Assembly (NCBI RefSeq): GCF_040548875.1
Contig: NZ_JBEPSJ010000001.1
Span: 1,054,001 to 1,118,000 of the forward strand
Reading direction: 5' to 3'
DNA: 64,000 nt
Origin: Conyzicola nivalis_A
Lineage (GTDB): Bacteria; Actinomycetota; Actinomycetes; Actinomycetales; Microbacteriaceae
Position 1 is the stretch's first letter. Every line of letters begins with the position of its first letter. This document shows, one piece after another, positions 26,330 through 35,302 of this stretch. A program made the position numbers and the translations under genes. The notes beneath the pieces are model-generated. The model searched no databases. It saw nothing but the letters and a program-made list of their open reading frames with translations, and was not told the DNA's origin.

Positions 26330-26893
26330 CTACCCCTCGAGCCGAGCGACGACTGCGTCGATGTCAGGGATGAGGTCGTTATTCAGGCGATGAAGGCGCA
26401 CTCCGGTCCACGAGATCGAGAGGTCGCCCCACGTCGGCCAGAATGCGTTCCAGTCATTGAGTTTGGCATGGTCGCGGGGAAGGCCCCGTTCGGCGAGGCG
26501 GCGCCTCGTCGTGGTCTCGGAGGTGAATACTTGGAGCACCTGCCTCGGGAGGGTCGGCCAGCCGGAATCGCTCGCGGCTCGGGTGAAAAATTCCGGTTGA
26601 TCAAGGTACGCAGCGAATGGGGCGTCGATTACGACCGATCGTCCGAGCCGAAGGTTGTCGCCGGCCACAGAGAACAGGGCACGGTATTCGGCAGGCATCA
26701 CGTGCTCTATATAGAAGCTGTTCGATTCCCGATCGTCCGGAGACTGACCCTGCGCAGCCAGCGCCGCCTCGACAAGGGGACCGGCGAGCGAGTCCTTATC
26801 GAGGTACACGGCCGCCGTCCGCAGGGCGATTCGCTGCGCGACCGTGGACTTGCCCGAGCCGGCTCCACCGACAACGGCGAGTGCGAAGGTCAT
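26330..26893 (-). CDS. P-loop NTPase, small-molecule kinase-like
   Basis: 187-aa P-loop protein of the AAA_33/adenylate-kinase-like type. Walker A is GGAGSGKST near the N-terminus; VYLDKDSLAGPLVEA is a substrate-side motif; VVIDAPF is the Walker B-like strand; the lid-like RRRLAERGLPRD follows. Its ATG overlaps the stop of the KDPG-aldolase gene (ATGA), so they are coupled. I infer that it phosphorylates the compound the aldolase later cleaves, replacing a classical KDG kinase; this is not shown by sequence. Confidence 0.75.
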   Translation of the reverse strand: MTFALAVVGGAGSGKSTVAQRIALRTAAVYLDKDSLAGPLVEAALAAQGQSPDDRESNSFYIEHVMPAEYRALFSVAGDNLRLGRSVVIDAPFAAYLDQPEFFTRAASDSGWPTLPRQVLQVFTSETTTRRRLAERGLPRDHAKLNDWNAFWPTWGDLSISWTGVRLHRLNNDLIPDIDAVVARLEG

Positions 26894-27534
26894 TGTTGAC
26901 GGGCGTCTCGGACTGCCGCCAGGAAGTCGCGAGCCGCAGTCGTCACCTGGGAGTAGTCGCCATCCGGGCGAGCCGCCTTGGTGATACTGCTGCCGACACC
27001 GACCGCAACGACACCGGCGTCGAACCAGGTCTTCGCGTTACCGGCACTCACCCCTCCGGCGGGCATCAGCGCGACGTGGGCCAGGGGGGCAAGAACTGCG
27101 CGCACGTACTCGGGCCCGATCTCGGCGGGAAAGAGCTTCACAATGTCGGCACCCTCCTCGATCGACTCGACGATCTCGGTCGGAGTGTACGCACCGCTGA
27201 TCGTGGGCACCTGGTAGCGATTGGCGGTGCGGATCATCTCGCGGCTGAGATGGGGACTGACCAGGAACGACGCCCCGGCGGAAATGGATGCGTAGGCGCT
27301 TGGGGCGTCGAGCACGGTGCCCGCCCCGATCGAGACGTTCGATCCGTGAGCTTCGACCAGCCGTTCGATTACACGGAGGGCGCCCGGTGTGGACAGGGTG
27401 ACCTCGATCGCTCGGATACCTCCGGCGATGGCGGCCTCCGAGGCACGATATGCCTCGTCCGAGTCGTCGAGCCGCACGATGACGATCGTGCCGTCGTCGA
27501 TGATTTGATTAAGAGTAGTGAGTTTACGGTGCAT
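26890..27534 (-). CDS. eda: KDPG/KHG-type aldolase (Eda family)
   Basis: 214-aa class I aldolase cleaving 2-keto-3-deoxy-(6-phospho)gluconate-type substrates to pyruvate and an aldehyde. The catalytic glutamate is in RAIEVTLSTP (E44) and the Schiff-base lysine is K133 in ADIVKLFPAE; PAGGVSAGN binds phosphate. Start at MHRKLTTLN, 41 bp from the divergent DeoR gene, so the promoters must overlap. Coupled to the downstream P-loop kinase gene. Confidence 0.92.
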   Translation of the reverse strand: MHRKLTTLNQIIDDGTIVIVRLDDSDEAYRASEAAIAGGIRAIEVTLSTPGALRVIERLVEAHGSNVSIGAGTVLDAPSAYASISAGASFLVSPHLSREMIRTANRYQVPTISGAYTPTEIVESIEEGADIVKLFPAEIGPEYVRAVLAPLAHVALMPAGGVSAGNAKTWFDAGVVAVGVGSSITKAARPDGDYSQVTTAARDFLAAVRDARQQ

Positions 27535-27545
27535 GGACATTAAAC

Positions 27546-27575
27546 TACAACAAAGTACGACAGAAAGCGACAAAG
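27546..27575. promoter_or_regulatory. Three 10-bp direct repeats between eda and deoR-type gene
   Basis: TACAACAAAG, TACGACAGAA and AGCGACAAAG follow each other without spacing and end at the ATG of the DeoR-family gene. The 10-bp period puts them on one face of the helix. DeoR-type regulators often bind direct repeats, so autoregulation and control of eda are likely. Confidence 0.5.
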
Positions 27576-28415
27576 ATGACATCGGCATCCTCTCTACTGG
27601 CCGGAGACCGTCAGGCGCGCATTCGCGCTCGTTTGGACGAGAAAGGATCGGTGCGCTCCGCGGATCTGGCTGCGGAGTTGGATGTATCGGTTGTGACGAT
27701 CAGGCGCGATCTCACCGACCTGCAGGTCACCGGAGAGGTCGAACTCGTCTACGGGGGCGCTCGACTGGCAGGCGGACGGGTACCTCCGCCCGATCGGCGC
27801 GTTCGCACGACCGTGGAGGTCGAGGCGAAAGCCGCTATTGCGCAGGTGGCAGTCGGGTTGCTGAGAACAGGAGATACCGTCTACCTGGACTCCGGGACGA
27901 CCTGCGCCGCGATGGTGCCCTATCTCGCCGGTCTCGAACGACTCACGATCCTCACCAACGATCTTTCGACGGCCATCGAACTGGCCACCCTGGCGCCGCG
28001 GCTCACCGTGATCATGGTCCCGGGAGTAATCGATGGAGCAACGCTTTCGACCGTCGGCGAGCTCCTCCCCGCGGTCTTGGCGAATTTCGTCTTCGACGCG
28101 GTCTTCATCAGCGCCAGCGCCTGGCAACCCGGCATCGGCGCCACAACCGGTGATCTGAAGTATGCCGCTGTCAAACGGGCAGTTCTCGCGCGCGCCAAGC
28201 ACTCCTATCTTCTGGTCGACTCCAGCAAGTTCGGTGTCTCGGAACCTCATGTCATCCATCGCTTAGAAGGCTTCGACGCCGTCGTCACGGACGGCTCCCT
28301 GAAGAGCTCGTCTCGGGACGAGTTGGCCGCCGATGGGGTCGACATTATGATCGGGCCGCCCGGTCACGCGAACTCGTCTGCTGTGGCACCTTCGTATCCG
28401 AAGAAGGCCAGATAG
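27576..28415 (+). CDS. DeoR/GlpR family transcriptional regulator
   Basis: 279-aa regulator. N-terminal HTH: RQARIRARLDEKGSVRSADLAAELDVSVVTIRRDLTDL. The C-terminal sugar-phosphate-binding domain shows TVYLDSGTTCAAM, LTNDLS and the late KYAAVKRAVLARAKHSYLLVDSSKFG. It probably senses a phosphorylated sugar intermediate and represses the divergent eda-kinase operon. Its 3' end overlaps the convergent shikimate-dehydrogenase-like gene by 52 bp. Confidence 0.93.
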   Translation: MTSASSLLAGDRQARIRARLDEKGSVRSADLAAELDVSVVTIRRDLTDLQVTGEVELVYGGARLAGGRVPPPDRRVRTTVEVEAKAAIAQVAVGLLRTGDTVYLDSGTTCAAMVPYLAGLERLTILTNDLSTAIELATLAPRLTVIMVPGVIDGATLSTVGELLPAVLANFVFDAVFISASAWQPGIGATTGDLKYAAVKRAVLARAKHSYLLVDSSKFGVSEPHVIHRLEGFDAVVTDGSLKSSSRDELAADGVDIMIGPPGHANSSAVAPSYPKKAR

Positions 28416-29176
28416 GCCGGGACCATTTCGAGCAGCATGTCGCGGCCGACCTGCGTTGTGCATCCCCTTTCTCGTGCCGACAAGAGGAACGGGGTGAGGC
28501 CGGGCTTGTTGACCACGTCGGCGACGAAGGCGGAGCTATCGACGGCGTCTAGGTCGAGAGGAAGTGGATCACCGATCTGAGTGCCGAGCGAAGTCGCGTT
28601 GACGATGAGGTCGAAACCACGAGGGTCCCTCGTTCCGGGGCCGGCGTCCACATCGGGATAATGCTGTTTGAGACGCCGCGACAGTTCTTCCGACGATGCG
28701 CTGTGGCGGTTCACCAGGCTGATTTCTCCCACTCGAGCTGCAGCCAGTGATGCAGCGATGGCCGAACCCACCCCTCCGGTGCCGATGATCATGACGCGCT
28801 TGCCGTCCGGGTCGAATCCTTTGCGCACAAGAGCGCGGACGAACCCGGCACCATCGAATTGGTCCGCGAGAAGTGAACCGTCCTCCCGCTTGACGACGGC
28901 GTTGGTTGCGCCGGCGATCGCTGCCGCTGGGCTCACTTCATCAACGAGTTCCATGGTGGAGACCTTGTGGGGCATGGTCACGAGCGCCCCGCGCAGATTG
29001 GTCAAGGAGAAGAGAGACCGAAACAGGTCGGGATAACCCTCAGCCCTTGCGGACATCGGGATGACGGCCGCGTCAAATCCGTTCCGGTCGAACCACGGGT
29101 TGCACAGTGACGACGAGGCGAAGGTGTCTGTGGGGTACCCCAGGTGGGCGATGAGTGTAGCCCTGCCGGTGATCAC
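28364..29176 (-). CDS. Shikimate/quinate dehydrogenase-like protein
   Basis: 270-aa member of the shikimate dehydrogenase family. The catalytic lysine is in ALVTMPHKVS and the partner aspartate in ADQFDGAGF (NTDxxGF position; here QFDGAGF). The NAD(P) motif is IGTGGVGSAIA; later NATSLG. Family enzymes interconvert 3-dehydroshikimate and shikimate, or quinate. Its location in a catabolic locus and the atypical residue before the catalytic Asp suggest a catabolic paralogue rather than AroE. Confidence 0.85.
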   Translation of the reverse strand: MITGRATLIAHLGYPTDTFASSSLCNPWFDRNGFDAAVIPMSARAEGYPDLFRSLFSLTNLRGALVTMPHKVSTMELVDEVSPAAAIAGATNAVVKREDGSLLADQFDGAGFVRALVRKGFDPDGKRVMIIGTGGVGSAIAASLAAARVGEISLVNRHSASSEELSRRLKQHYPDVDAGPGTRDPRGFDLIVNATSLGTQIGDPLPLDLDAVDSSAFVADVVNKPGLTPFLLSARERGCTTQVGRDMLLEMVPAYLAFFGYEGATADEFA

Positions 29177-29276
29177 AGGGTTCGCTCGTCATTGCGGCCG
29201 ACAAAGTAGTGAGACATCAGGTCCTTCTTTCTTGGGAGCAGTCCAGCGGCGGTTTTAGGAGTTCAACATGCAGGCC

Positions 29277-30032
29277 CTACGGCGCCGCCGAGCAACCGGC
29301 CGCTGTCGCGAGCGCCTCCCCTGTCCCGGTGACGGTCAGCCAGACGCCTCCCGCGGCTGCGACTGCCAACATCGTCCAACGAACAGCAGGCGCTGGAATG
29401 CGCCGCGCGCCGACGGAGCCCGCGATGAGCCCGAGGACGCACCCTCCGACTGCCCACCACACGTCGGCCAGGTCGGCGTCGATGGGTCCGAACAGGAGGA
29501 GCGCGAGGAGGTTCAGGGGTAGGAAGAATGCTTGCATCGTGGCGCGGGCGACGTCCGGTGGCCATTTTCTCTGCACGGCCAGGAGAGTCACCGGTGGTCC
29601 ACTGACCGCGGCGACGATGGTGAATATGCCGCTGACGGCGCCGACTAGCACCACTCCACCGGTGGTGTCGATCACCTTCGGTGCATAGCCGCTGACCACG
29701 AGGCCGGTGGCTGTCACGATCACGACGCCAGCAGCGATCGTAAGCGCTGGACCCCGAACGGCATCCACAACAAGGACTGTGGGAACGACGAGGAGCGCGG
29801 CCGGCAGCAGGAGTAGGAGCGAGTCCCTCCACCGCACATGACGGATCGTGACCGCCAGGAGGTAGGCATTCAAGGCGAGAGAGAGCACGAGTACCGCGCG
29901 AACCCCGACGTCATGGCCGAGCATCAGCAGCAGGAACGGCGCGCAGACGAGGGCGAACCCGGTACCTGTGATGATCTGGACCGTCGCTCCCGCTGCCACC
30001 GTCATCAGGATGCCGATGCCCAACCAATCCAT
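29277..30032 (-). CDS. TSUP (TauE/SafE) family membrane transporter
   Basis: 251-aa protein with about eight hydrophobic helices. GTGFALVCAPFLLLMLGHDVGVRAVLV and GAVSGIFTIVAAVSGPPVTLL are typical of the TSUP family, which exports or imports sulfonates, sulfite or other organic anions. Its ATG overlaps the stop of the Gfo/Idh/MocA gene (TGATG), so it belongs to the ABC operon. The substrate is unknown. Confidence 0.85.
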   Translation of the reverse strand: MDWLGIGILMTVAAGATVQIITGTGFALVCAPFLLLMLGHDVGVRAVLVLSLALNAYLLAVTIRHVRWRDSLLLLLPAALLVVPTVLVVDAVRGPALTIAAGVVIVTATGLVVSGYAPKVIDTTGGVVLVGAVSGIFTIVAAVSGPPVTLLAVQRKWPPDVARATMQAFFLPLNLLALLLFGPIDADLADVWWAVGGCVLGLIAGSVGARRIPAPAVRWTMLAVAAAGGVWLTVTGTGEALATAAGCSAAP

Positions 30033-31279
30033 CAGGCAGAACCGCGCCGAAGCGGCTCATCGTGCGAGAGGGAGCTGTCTGATTCGTCTGTCGCAGACAA
30101 CGTCACATCGTCGTAGACCCCGGCTGCGACATCCGAGAATTGCACGGACTTGTGCAAGGTGGAGGATACATAGATTGCCCGGATCACCGACATCGCGTCA
30201 AAGGCGTCCTGGACCGTCACTGCAGGTTGCGCACCCGACGTGATCGCGTCCACGACATTCCTGTATTGCAGATGATGACTCGTCGGGTCGAGGCTGTACT
30301 GTCCCGCCGGTGCCGGCGGAAGGTCGAAGCCGAGACGATAGGTCCGTTCCGCCCTGTCCGCGAGCATCCTCGGGGCCATGTTGCCCTCAGCGGAGGTGAG
30401 GCCCATCGGACCGATGTCGATTCCAGGCGATTTCGCGGCGTGGAAGTAGGTGAGCAGATCGTCTTCGATGATCGCGGAGCCCAGTGAACCCATCAGGTGG
30501 ATGCGTGTGGCAAGACCCGGGTACGCTGCGGTTGTCGCGTGCACAGAGGCCACGGCCCCCGACTCGAAGCGGATCGACGCGACGACGGCGTCCTCTACTT
30601 CGATCCGGCTGTGAGCCAGGAGGGCCATCTGACCCGACACCTCCACGGGCCTTCCGAGGAACGACAGCAGGAGGTCGACATTGTGCACGCCCTGGTTCAT
30701 CAGGGCGCCGCCGCCATCGAGAGCCCACGTGCCGCGCCAATCCGCCGAGTCGTAGTAGCTCTGCGGCCGCCACCACGCTGTCGATGCGATCGCTGTCGTC
30801 ACACGCCCGAACGCGTGGGATCTCACAGCGTCTGCGACGATCGCCGTCGCGGCATCGAAGCGGTGCTGGCTGACGACGGAGGCGACAAGGCCCTCACCGG
30901 CAGCTTTCGAGGCCCGGTCAGCCATGACACGAGCTCGACTCAAGTCGACGTCGAGAGGCTTCTCGAGAAGGACGTGTCGACGCGCGTCGAGAGCCGCCGT
31001 CGCCTGAGACACGTGCAATCCGCTGGGCGTCGTGATCACGACAAGGTCGATCTCTGGCGACGCGAGCGCCTCATCCAGCGTGGCGTATTCGGCGGGACGA
31101 CGGAAACCGGCCTTTTCGAGCCGGGTGGCGACTCGAGCGGTGGCGTCGGCGAATGGGTCTATGACTGCGACGACATCGAGCTCGTCAATACCGGATGCGA
31201 TCGCCGCGTGGACCGTTCCCATCGCTCCAGCTCCGACTAATGCGACGCCGATGGTTCCATCCCTCGAGAGTGTCTTCAC
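30032..31279 (-). CDS. Gfo/Idh/MocA family oxidoreductase (1)
   Basis: 415-aa NAD(P)-dependent sugar or cyclitol dehydrogenase. Rossmann motif GAGAMGTVHA, then EYATLDEALASPEIDLVVITTPS, the conserved catalytic-lysine motif LLEKPLDVD, and the C-terminal barrel with GGGALMNQGVHNVDLL. The GTG start at 31279 overlaps the stop of the ABC permease (GTGA). Probably the first oxidative step on the imported compound. Confidence 0.92.
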   Translation of the reverse strand: MKTLSRDGTIGVALVGAGAMGTVHAAIASGIDELDVVAVIDPFADATARVATRLEKAGFRRPAEYATLDEALASPEIDLVVITTPSGLHVSQATAALDARRHVLLEKPLDVDLSRARVMADRASKAAGEGLVASVVSQHRFDAATAIVADAVRSHAFGRVTTAIASTAWWRPQSYYDSADWRGTWALDGGGALMNQGVHNVDLLLSFLGRPVEVSGQMALLAHSRIEVEDAVVASIRFESGAVASVHATTAAYPGLATRIHLMGSLGSAIIEDDLLTYFHAAKSPGIDIGPMGLTSAEGNMAPRMLADRAERTYRLGFDLPPAPAGQYSLDPTSHHLQYRNVVDAITSGAQPAVTVQDAFDAMSVIRAIYVSSTLHKSVQFSDVAAGVYDDVTLSATDESDSSLSHDEPLRRGSA

Positions 31280-32160
31280 CCCTTGACGCCGCCGGAGGTC
31301 AGTCCGGCGATGAACCACCGCTGGAAAGCCACGAAGATGGCCAGTACTGGAACGAACGCGACGATCACGAAGGCGGAGAACAGGCCCCAGAAGTTGCCGA
31401 AACCGGTCTGGACGTAGCGAACGATTCCGTTCTGGACGGTCTTCATATCTTCCGTGGTCGCGAGGACGGTCCCGACGAGGAAGTCGTTCCACACGAAAAC
31501 GAAGATGAAGATGGCGATCGCGGCGATGCCGGGCCGGATTAGCGGGATAACGATTCGCCAGAGGATCTGGAGTCGCGAGCATCCGTCAATGGCAGCGGCT
31601 TCTTCGATCTCGACCGGGATGTTTTCGATGAAGTTGCGGAGGAACAGGATGGTCTGGCCGCAGATGATGGCCGTGTAGACCACGATCAACATCGGGTAGG
31701 TGTTGATCAGCGAGGTCTTGACGAACATCGAGTACAGCGCGATGAAGACGACGATGGCCGGGACCATAGAAAGGATCAGGATGCCCGTCATCAGAGCCTC
31801 CATACGGCGACTCCGATAGCGGGTGGCGACGTACGCGGCGGGGATGCAGATGACCAGCGCAAGAACGATGGAGCCCCCGGCGTAGATGAGCGAGTTGATG
31901 AAGAATCGGACGTTAGTCGAGGTGAATATGCCAGCGAACGATTCGAACGTGACAGGGTTCGGGATCCACTGCGGGGGGAATGCGATGGTGTCTGCGTCGG
32001 GCTTGAGCGCCGTGGACACGATCCAGGCGATCGGAGGAAGCACGATGGCGGCCGAGACCACGATGTAAATCCACGCCGGGACGACCTGCAGCCATTCGAC
32101 GCGCTTCCGACGACGCTTGGGTTCTCCATCGGTCATGATGCGGTGTGTTGCGGTGCTCAC
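31276..32160 (-). CDS. Carbohydrate ABC transporter permease (MalG type)
   Basis: 294-aa permease with six helices. The EAA loop reads VEIEEAAAIDGCSRLQILWRIVIPLIRPG, characteristic of CUT1 inner-membrane subunits. It overlaps the other permease gene by 4 bp and the downstream dehydrogenase by 4 bp. No ATPase gene is in the operon, so a shared MsiK-like ATPase encoded elsewhere is likely, as usual in actinobacteria. Confidence 0.95.
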   Translation of the reverse strand: MSTATHRIMTDGEPKRRRKRVEWLQVVPAWIYIVVSAAIVLPPIAWIVSTALKPDADTIAFPPQWIPNPVTFESFAGIFTSTNVRFFINSLIYAGGSIVLALVICIPAAYVATRYRSRRMEALMTGILILSMVPAIVVFIALYSMFVKTSLINTYPMLIVVYTAIICGQTILFLRNFIENIPVEIEEAAAIDGCSRLQILWRIVIPLIRPGIAAIAIFIFVFVWNDFLVGTVLATTEDMKTVQNGIVRYVQTGFGNFWGLFSAFVIVAFVPVLAIFVAFQRWFIAGLTSGGVKG

Positions 32161-33101
32161 AGTGCTTCCTTTCGGCGGAAACGGATGGCGACGAGGGTGA
32201 GGACGGTGTTGACCGCGAAGAGCAGGATCGCCGTCGCCGACGCCCCGGAGAGGTCGAAGTCGAGAAATGTCTGGTTGTAGACGCGCATAGACAGTGTCTC
32301 GGTAGCGCCGAGGGGTCCTCCTCGGGTGGTGACAAGAATGATGGTCACCATCTGCACGTACAGCATCAAAAGGACAACGGTCACGGAGACGATCGTGTTG
32401 CGCAGGAACGGCAGAGTGATACTGACGAACTCACGCCATATGCCACCGCCATCCATCTTGAGACTTTCGCGAAGCTCGCCAGGTATGGTCTGCAGCGCCC
32501 CCAGGAACAGCAACATGGCCTGCGGGTACGACCACCACGCGGTGATCAGGGTTACCGCGATGAGGGCTGAAGTAGGCGAGGAGAACACGTCCGTCGGTCC
32601 GAAGCCCAGAGAGGTGGTGATTGAGGACGCGGGACCGTAATTGGGGTTCAAGAACCACAACCAGATCACACCCGCGATGGCCTGCGACATCAGCCACGGC
32701 AGGAGGAACAGGCTGCGCACGGTGCGCTTGAACCGGTGCAGGCCGTTGAGGACGATCGCCGAGATCAGGCCCGCCGGCAGTGCTATCACCAGAGCGCCCA
32801 AGGAGAAGACGAGCGTGGTGCCGATCTGCGTCGGGAGCTCCGGGTCTGAGAACAGGTCGACGAAGGAGTTCAGCCCGGAGAACTCACCGATCTGGTAGTA
32901 CGTCGTCTCATGCAGTGCGGTCCACGCGGTGTAGATGAGCGGACCGATGAAGACGAACGTGAACACCAGCACGACGGGGACCGCATACAGCCACACGCGT
33001 CGGTCGACACGCCGGCGGCGGACGTTGTTGCCAGGGTCCGGATTGTTCGCTGCTTTGTTGATGCCGGAGGGGATTCCGACGATGCCGCTTGAAAGAGTCA
33101 T
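32157..33101 (-). CDS. Carbohydrate ABC transporter permease (MalF type)
   Basis: 314-aa permease with about six helices and the EAA loop GELRESLKMDGGGIWREFVSITLPFLRN. The N-terminal 35 residues are hydrophilic and cytosolic. It is separated from the solute-binding protein gene by 51 bp that hold a strong hairpin. Confidence 0.95.
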   Translation of the reverse strand: MTLSSGIVGIPSGINKAANNPDPGNNVRRRRVDRRVWLYAVPVVLVFTFVFIGPLIYTAWTALHETTYYQIGEFSGLNSFVDLFSDPELPTQIGTTLVFSLGALVIALPAGLISAIVLNGLHRFKRTVRSLFLLPWLMSQAIAGVIWLWFLNPNYGPASSITTSLGFGPTDVFSSPTSALIAVTLITAWWSYPQAMLLFLGALQTIPGELRESLKMDGGGIWREFVSITLPFLRNTIVSVTVVLLMLYVQMVTIILVTTRGGPLGATETLSMRVYNQTFLDFDLSGASATAILLFAVNTVLTLVAIRFRRKEAL

Positions 33102-33114
33102 GATGTTCCGATCT

Positions 33115-33140
33115 CCGGGGAGCCCTGGCGGGCTCCCCGG
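33115..33140 (-). terminator. Intercistronic hairpin between solute-binding protein and permease genes
   Basis: Perfect 11-bp stem (arms 33115-33125 and 33130-33140, CCGGGGAGCCC) with a TGGC loop. Without a T-run it is more likely an attenuator or 3'-stabilising element that leaves more transcript of the binding-protein gene than of the permeases, as in malE-malF. Confidence 0.6.
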
Positions 33141-33152
33141 ATGTGGTTCGGC

Positions 33153-34424
33153 CTATTTGGTTGCGGCGTCCTGCGCCGTGCTGATGAACTCGCTGCCCGA
33201 CAAGCCGTTCAGGTACAACTCCTGTCCCGCCTGCGACAGCCCCGTCGCGAGAGCGATCCAGTTGTCTTGATAGACGTGCGGCTCGCTGTTGCTTTCGACG
33301 TACTCTGCGATGGAGTTGACCGCGTCGGCGTCCGGGCTGGTGAAGTACGGGTCGTCGTAGCTTGAGGACCGGGTGGGAACCTCGCCGCCGCCTGCGAGCC
33401 CCGCAGCGGCGTCGGCACCGGTCATGAAGTCAATGAACTTCCATGCGGCGTCAATCTTCTTACTGCCGGCGCCGATGCCCATCGTCCATCCGAATGTCGC
33501 ACCCGTCTGATCTCCGGTCGAGGCGGTCGGGAGGTCGGCCCATTTGATGTCGGGGTTGGAAGTGCCGAACGTGACGATGCGCTCCGTGCCGAGAACCGCC
33601 ATAGCCACGGTCCCGTTCGCGAGCCCGTCGGTCACAGTGGAGTAGGTGTCCGACACCACGCTGCTGCCTAGGGCGTTCGCGTCGCGGAGGTCGGCGAGGA
33701 AGTCTCCGAACTCGTTCGCCTTGTCACCGGCGTAGTCGACATCTCCGTCCTCGTTCCAGATATCCTGTCCGACCTGGCTCATGAAGCAGTCGAAGAATGT
33801 CGCGATGATGGCGGAGTTGTCGGTGTCGGAGAATCCGGTGCCGAAGCCGGTGTACCCGGCGGCTGCTGCCTTGGCGGCCACGTCGACGACTTCGTCGTAG
33901 GTGGTGGGCTGGGTGGCGCCGATCTCGTCGAGGATCTTCTGGTTGTAGTACAGCGCACACGTCCGGTACTCGTACGGCACAGCGACCTGCTGGCCGTCGG
34001 GACCGGCGAGAGTGTCCGCGGGCCGCAGCCAGTCGTCCACCGCGAGGGCATCGGCGGGGAGCGGCGTGTACGCACCGGCGGCGGCCATCTGGGGCACCTG
34101 CGGCGTGAACATCTTGAACACGTCCGGGGCCTGTCCCGCTGCTGCAGCCTGCGGAAGCCGGCTGATCATGTCGCCCAGGGCCACGACGGACAGGTCGATC
34201 TTGATGTCGGGGTTGGCATTTTCGAACGCTGCGACGTTGTCCCGCAGCGCGTTCGAGCGCGGGTTGTCCTGGCTCGGGTCCAGGAAGTCCCAATACGTGA
34301 GCGTCACTGGGCCACTGCTACCGCCGTTGTCTCCGCCGGAATCGTCCGCCGGCGCGCAGGCGGATAGCAGCAGACCCGCCGCCGCGATAGTTGCTAGAGC
34401 CAGGCTCCACCGTTTCTTGATCAT
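33153..34424 (-). CDS. ABC transporter solute-binding lipoprotein
   Basis: 423-aa extracytoplasmic sugar-binding protein of the MalE/CUT1 type. The lipobox is LLSAC with the lipidated cysteine at residue 23, followed by a Gly/Ser/Asp linker; TYWDFLDP and the later ALYYNQKILDEIG are family-typical. AAGGAG lies upstream of the ATG. First gene of the importer operon. Its leader shares a 17-bp sequence with the MFS operon. Confidence 0.93.
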   Translation of the reverse strand: MIKKRWSLALATIAAAGLLLSACAPADDSGGDNGGSSGPVTLTYWDFLDPSQDNPRSNALRDNVAAFENANPDIKIDLSVVALGDMISRLPQAAAAGQAPDVFKMFTPQVPQMAAAGAYTPLPADALAVDDWLRPADTLAGPDGQQVAVPYEYRTCALYYNQKILDEIGATQPTTYDEVVDVAAKAAAAGYTGFGTGFSDTDNSAIIATFFDCFMSQVGQDIWNEDGDVDYAGDKANEFGDFLADLRDANALGSSVVSDTYSTVTDGLANGTVAMAVLGTERIVTFGTSNPDIKWADLPTASTGDQTGATFGWTMGIGAGSKKIDAAWKFIDFMTGADAAAGLAGGGEVPTRSSSYDDPYFTSPDADAVNSIAEYVESNSEPHVYQDNWIALATGLSQAGQELYLNGLSGSEFISTAQDAATK

Positions 34425-34430
34425 GTCTTT

Positions 34431-34447
34431 CTCTCCTTTGAGATTCG
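34431..34447 (-). repeat. Shared 17-bp leader sequence, copy 1
   Basis: On the minus strand CGAATCTCAAAGGAGAG, containing the ribosome-binding site of the binding-protein gene. It is identical to 37597-37613 before the MFS gene. Confidence 0.6.
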
Positions 34448-34510
34448 TTCGCCTCGTTTGGCTGCTGTGCGCCCGGGAAAGCGAGTGCCCGTGTCTGTGT
34501 TGTTGCGTGG

Positions 34511-35302
34511 TTAGGACTTCGAGTTGGGTCGGCCGGGGATGTGGCTGAGGATGGACTTGGTGAACCCTCCGTCGACGCAGATGTCTTGGCCGGTGACGTA
34601 GCCCGCGAGCGGACTGATGAGGAACTCGATGACATTGGCGATATCGATCGGATCGCCGATCCGTGACAGCGGGATGATTTCTTCGCGAGCCTTCTTGATC
34701 GTGGGATCACGATAAAGGTCTGTGTTCATCCCCGTCCGGGTCATACCGGGCGAGACCACGTTGACGCGAATTCCGTCAGGCGCCCATTCCAGCGCGAGCG
34801 TCTGCGCGAGCAATGTCAGGGCGGCCTTTGTGGGGCTGTATGCGCCGGATCCGGCGTGCGGAATCTGGCCCGACATCGAGGACGTGAATACTGCCGCACC
34901 CTCGCTGTCTCGCAGATGCGAGTAACTGGCCTTGGCCAGAAGCCACCCTCCGCGGAGATTGACGGAGAACATGTTCTCCCAGTCCTCCAGTGACACGTCT
35001 TTGAGAGCCCCCGGTATAGCAATCCCGGCATTCGCCACCAGGGCATCGAGGCCCCCGAATTCCTCGACTGCGGCAGCGACGAGTTTGGCCGGCACCTCTG
35101 GGTCGCCGAGATCACCCACCAGCGCGATGGCTGTACCGCCGATAGCGCGGACAGCGTCGACGACTTCCTCGTGTTGCGTACCGGATTTGTGTCCGCACAC
35201 TGCGATCATGGCCTGCTCGCCTCGAGCCAGCGCGGCTTCCGCGATTCTCAGACTCGCGGCTGCGCCGATGCCACTGCTTCCGCCGCTGACTAGAGCTCTC
35301 AT
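34511..35302 (-). CDS. SDR family oxidoreductase
   Basis: 263-aa SDR. Cofactor motif SGGSSGIG, VANAG, catalytic serine in TSSMSGQ and YSPTK; C-terminal GQDICVDGGFT. It probably oxidises a hydroxyl of the imported substrate. Its ATG overlaps the stop of the upstream TIM-barrel gene by 4 bp. Confidence 0.9.
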   Translation of the reverse strand: MRALVSGGSSGIGAAASLRIAEAALARGEQAMIAVCGHKSGTQHEEVVDAVRAIGGTAIALVGDLGDPEVPAKLVAAAVEEFGGLDALVANAGIAIPGALKDVSLEDWENMFSVNLRGGWLLAKASYSHLRDSEGAAVFTSSMSGQIPHAGSGAYSPTKAALTLLAQTLALEWAPDGIRVNVVSPGMTRTGMNTDLYRDPTIKKAREEIIPLSRIGDPIDIANVIEFLISPLAGYVTGQDICVDGGFTKSILSHIPGRPNSKS

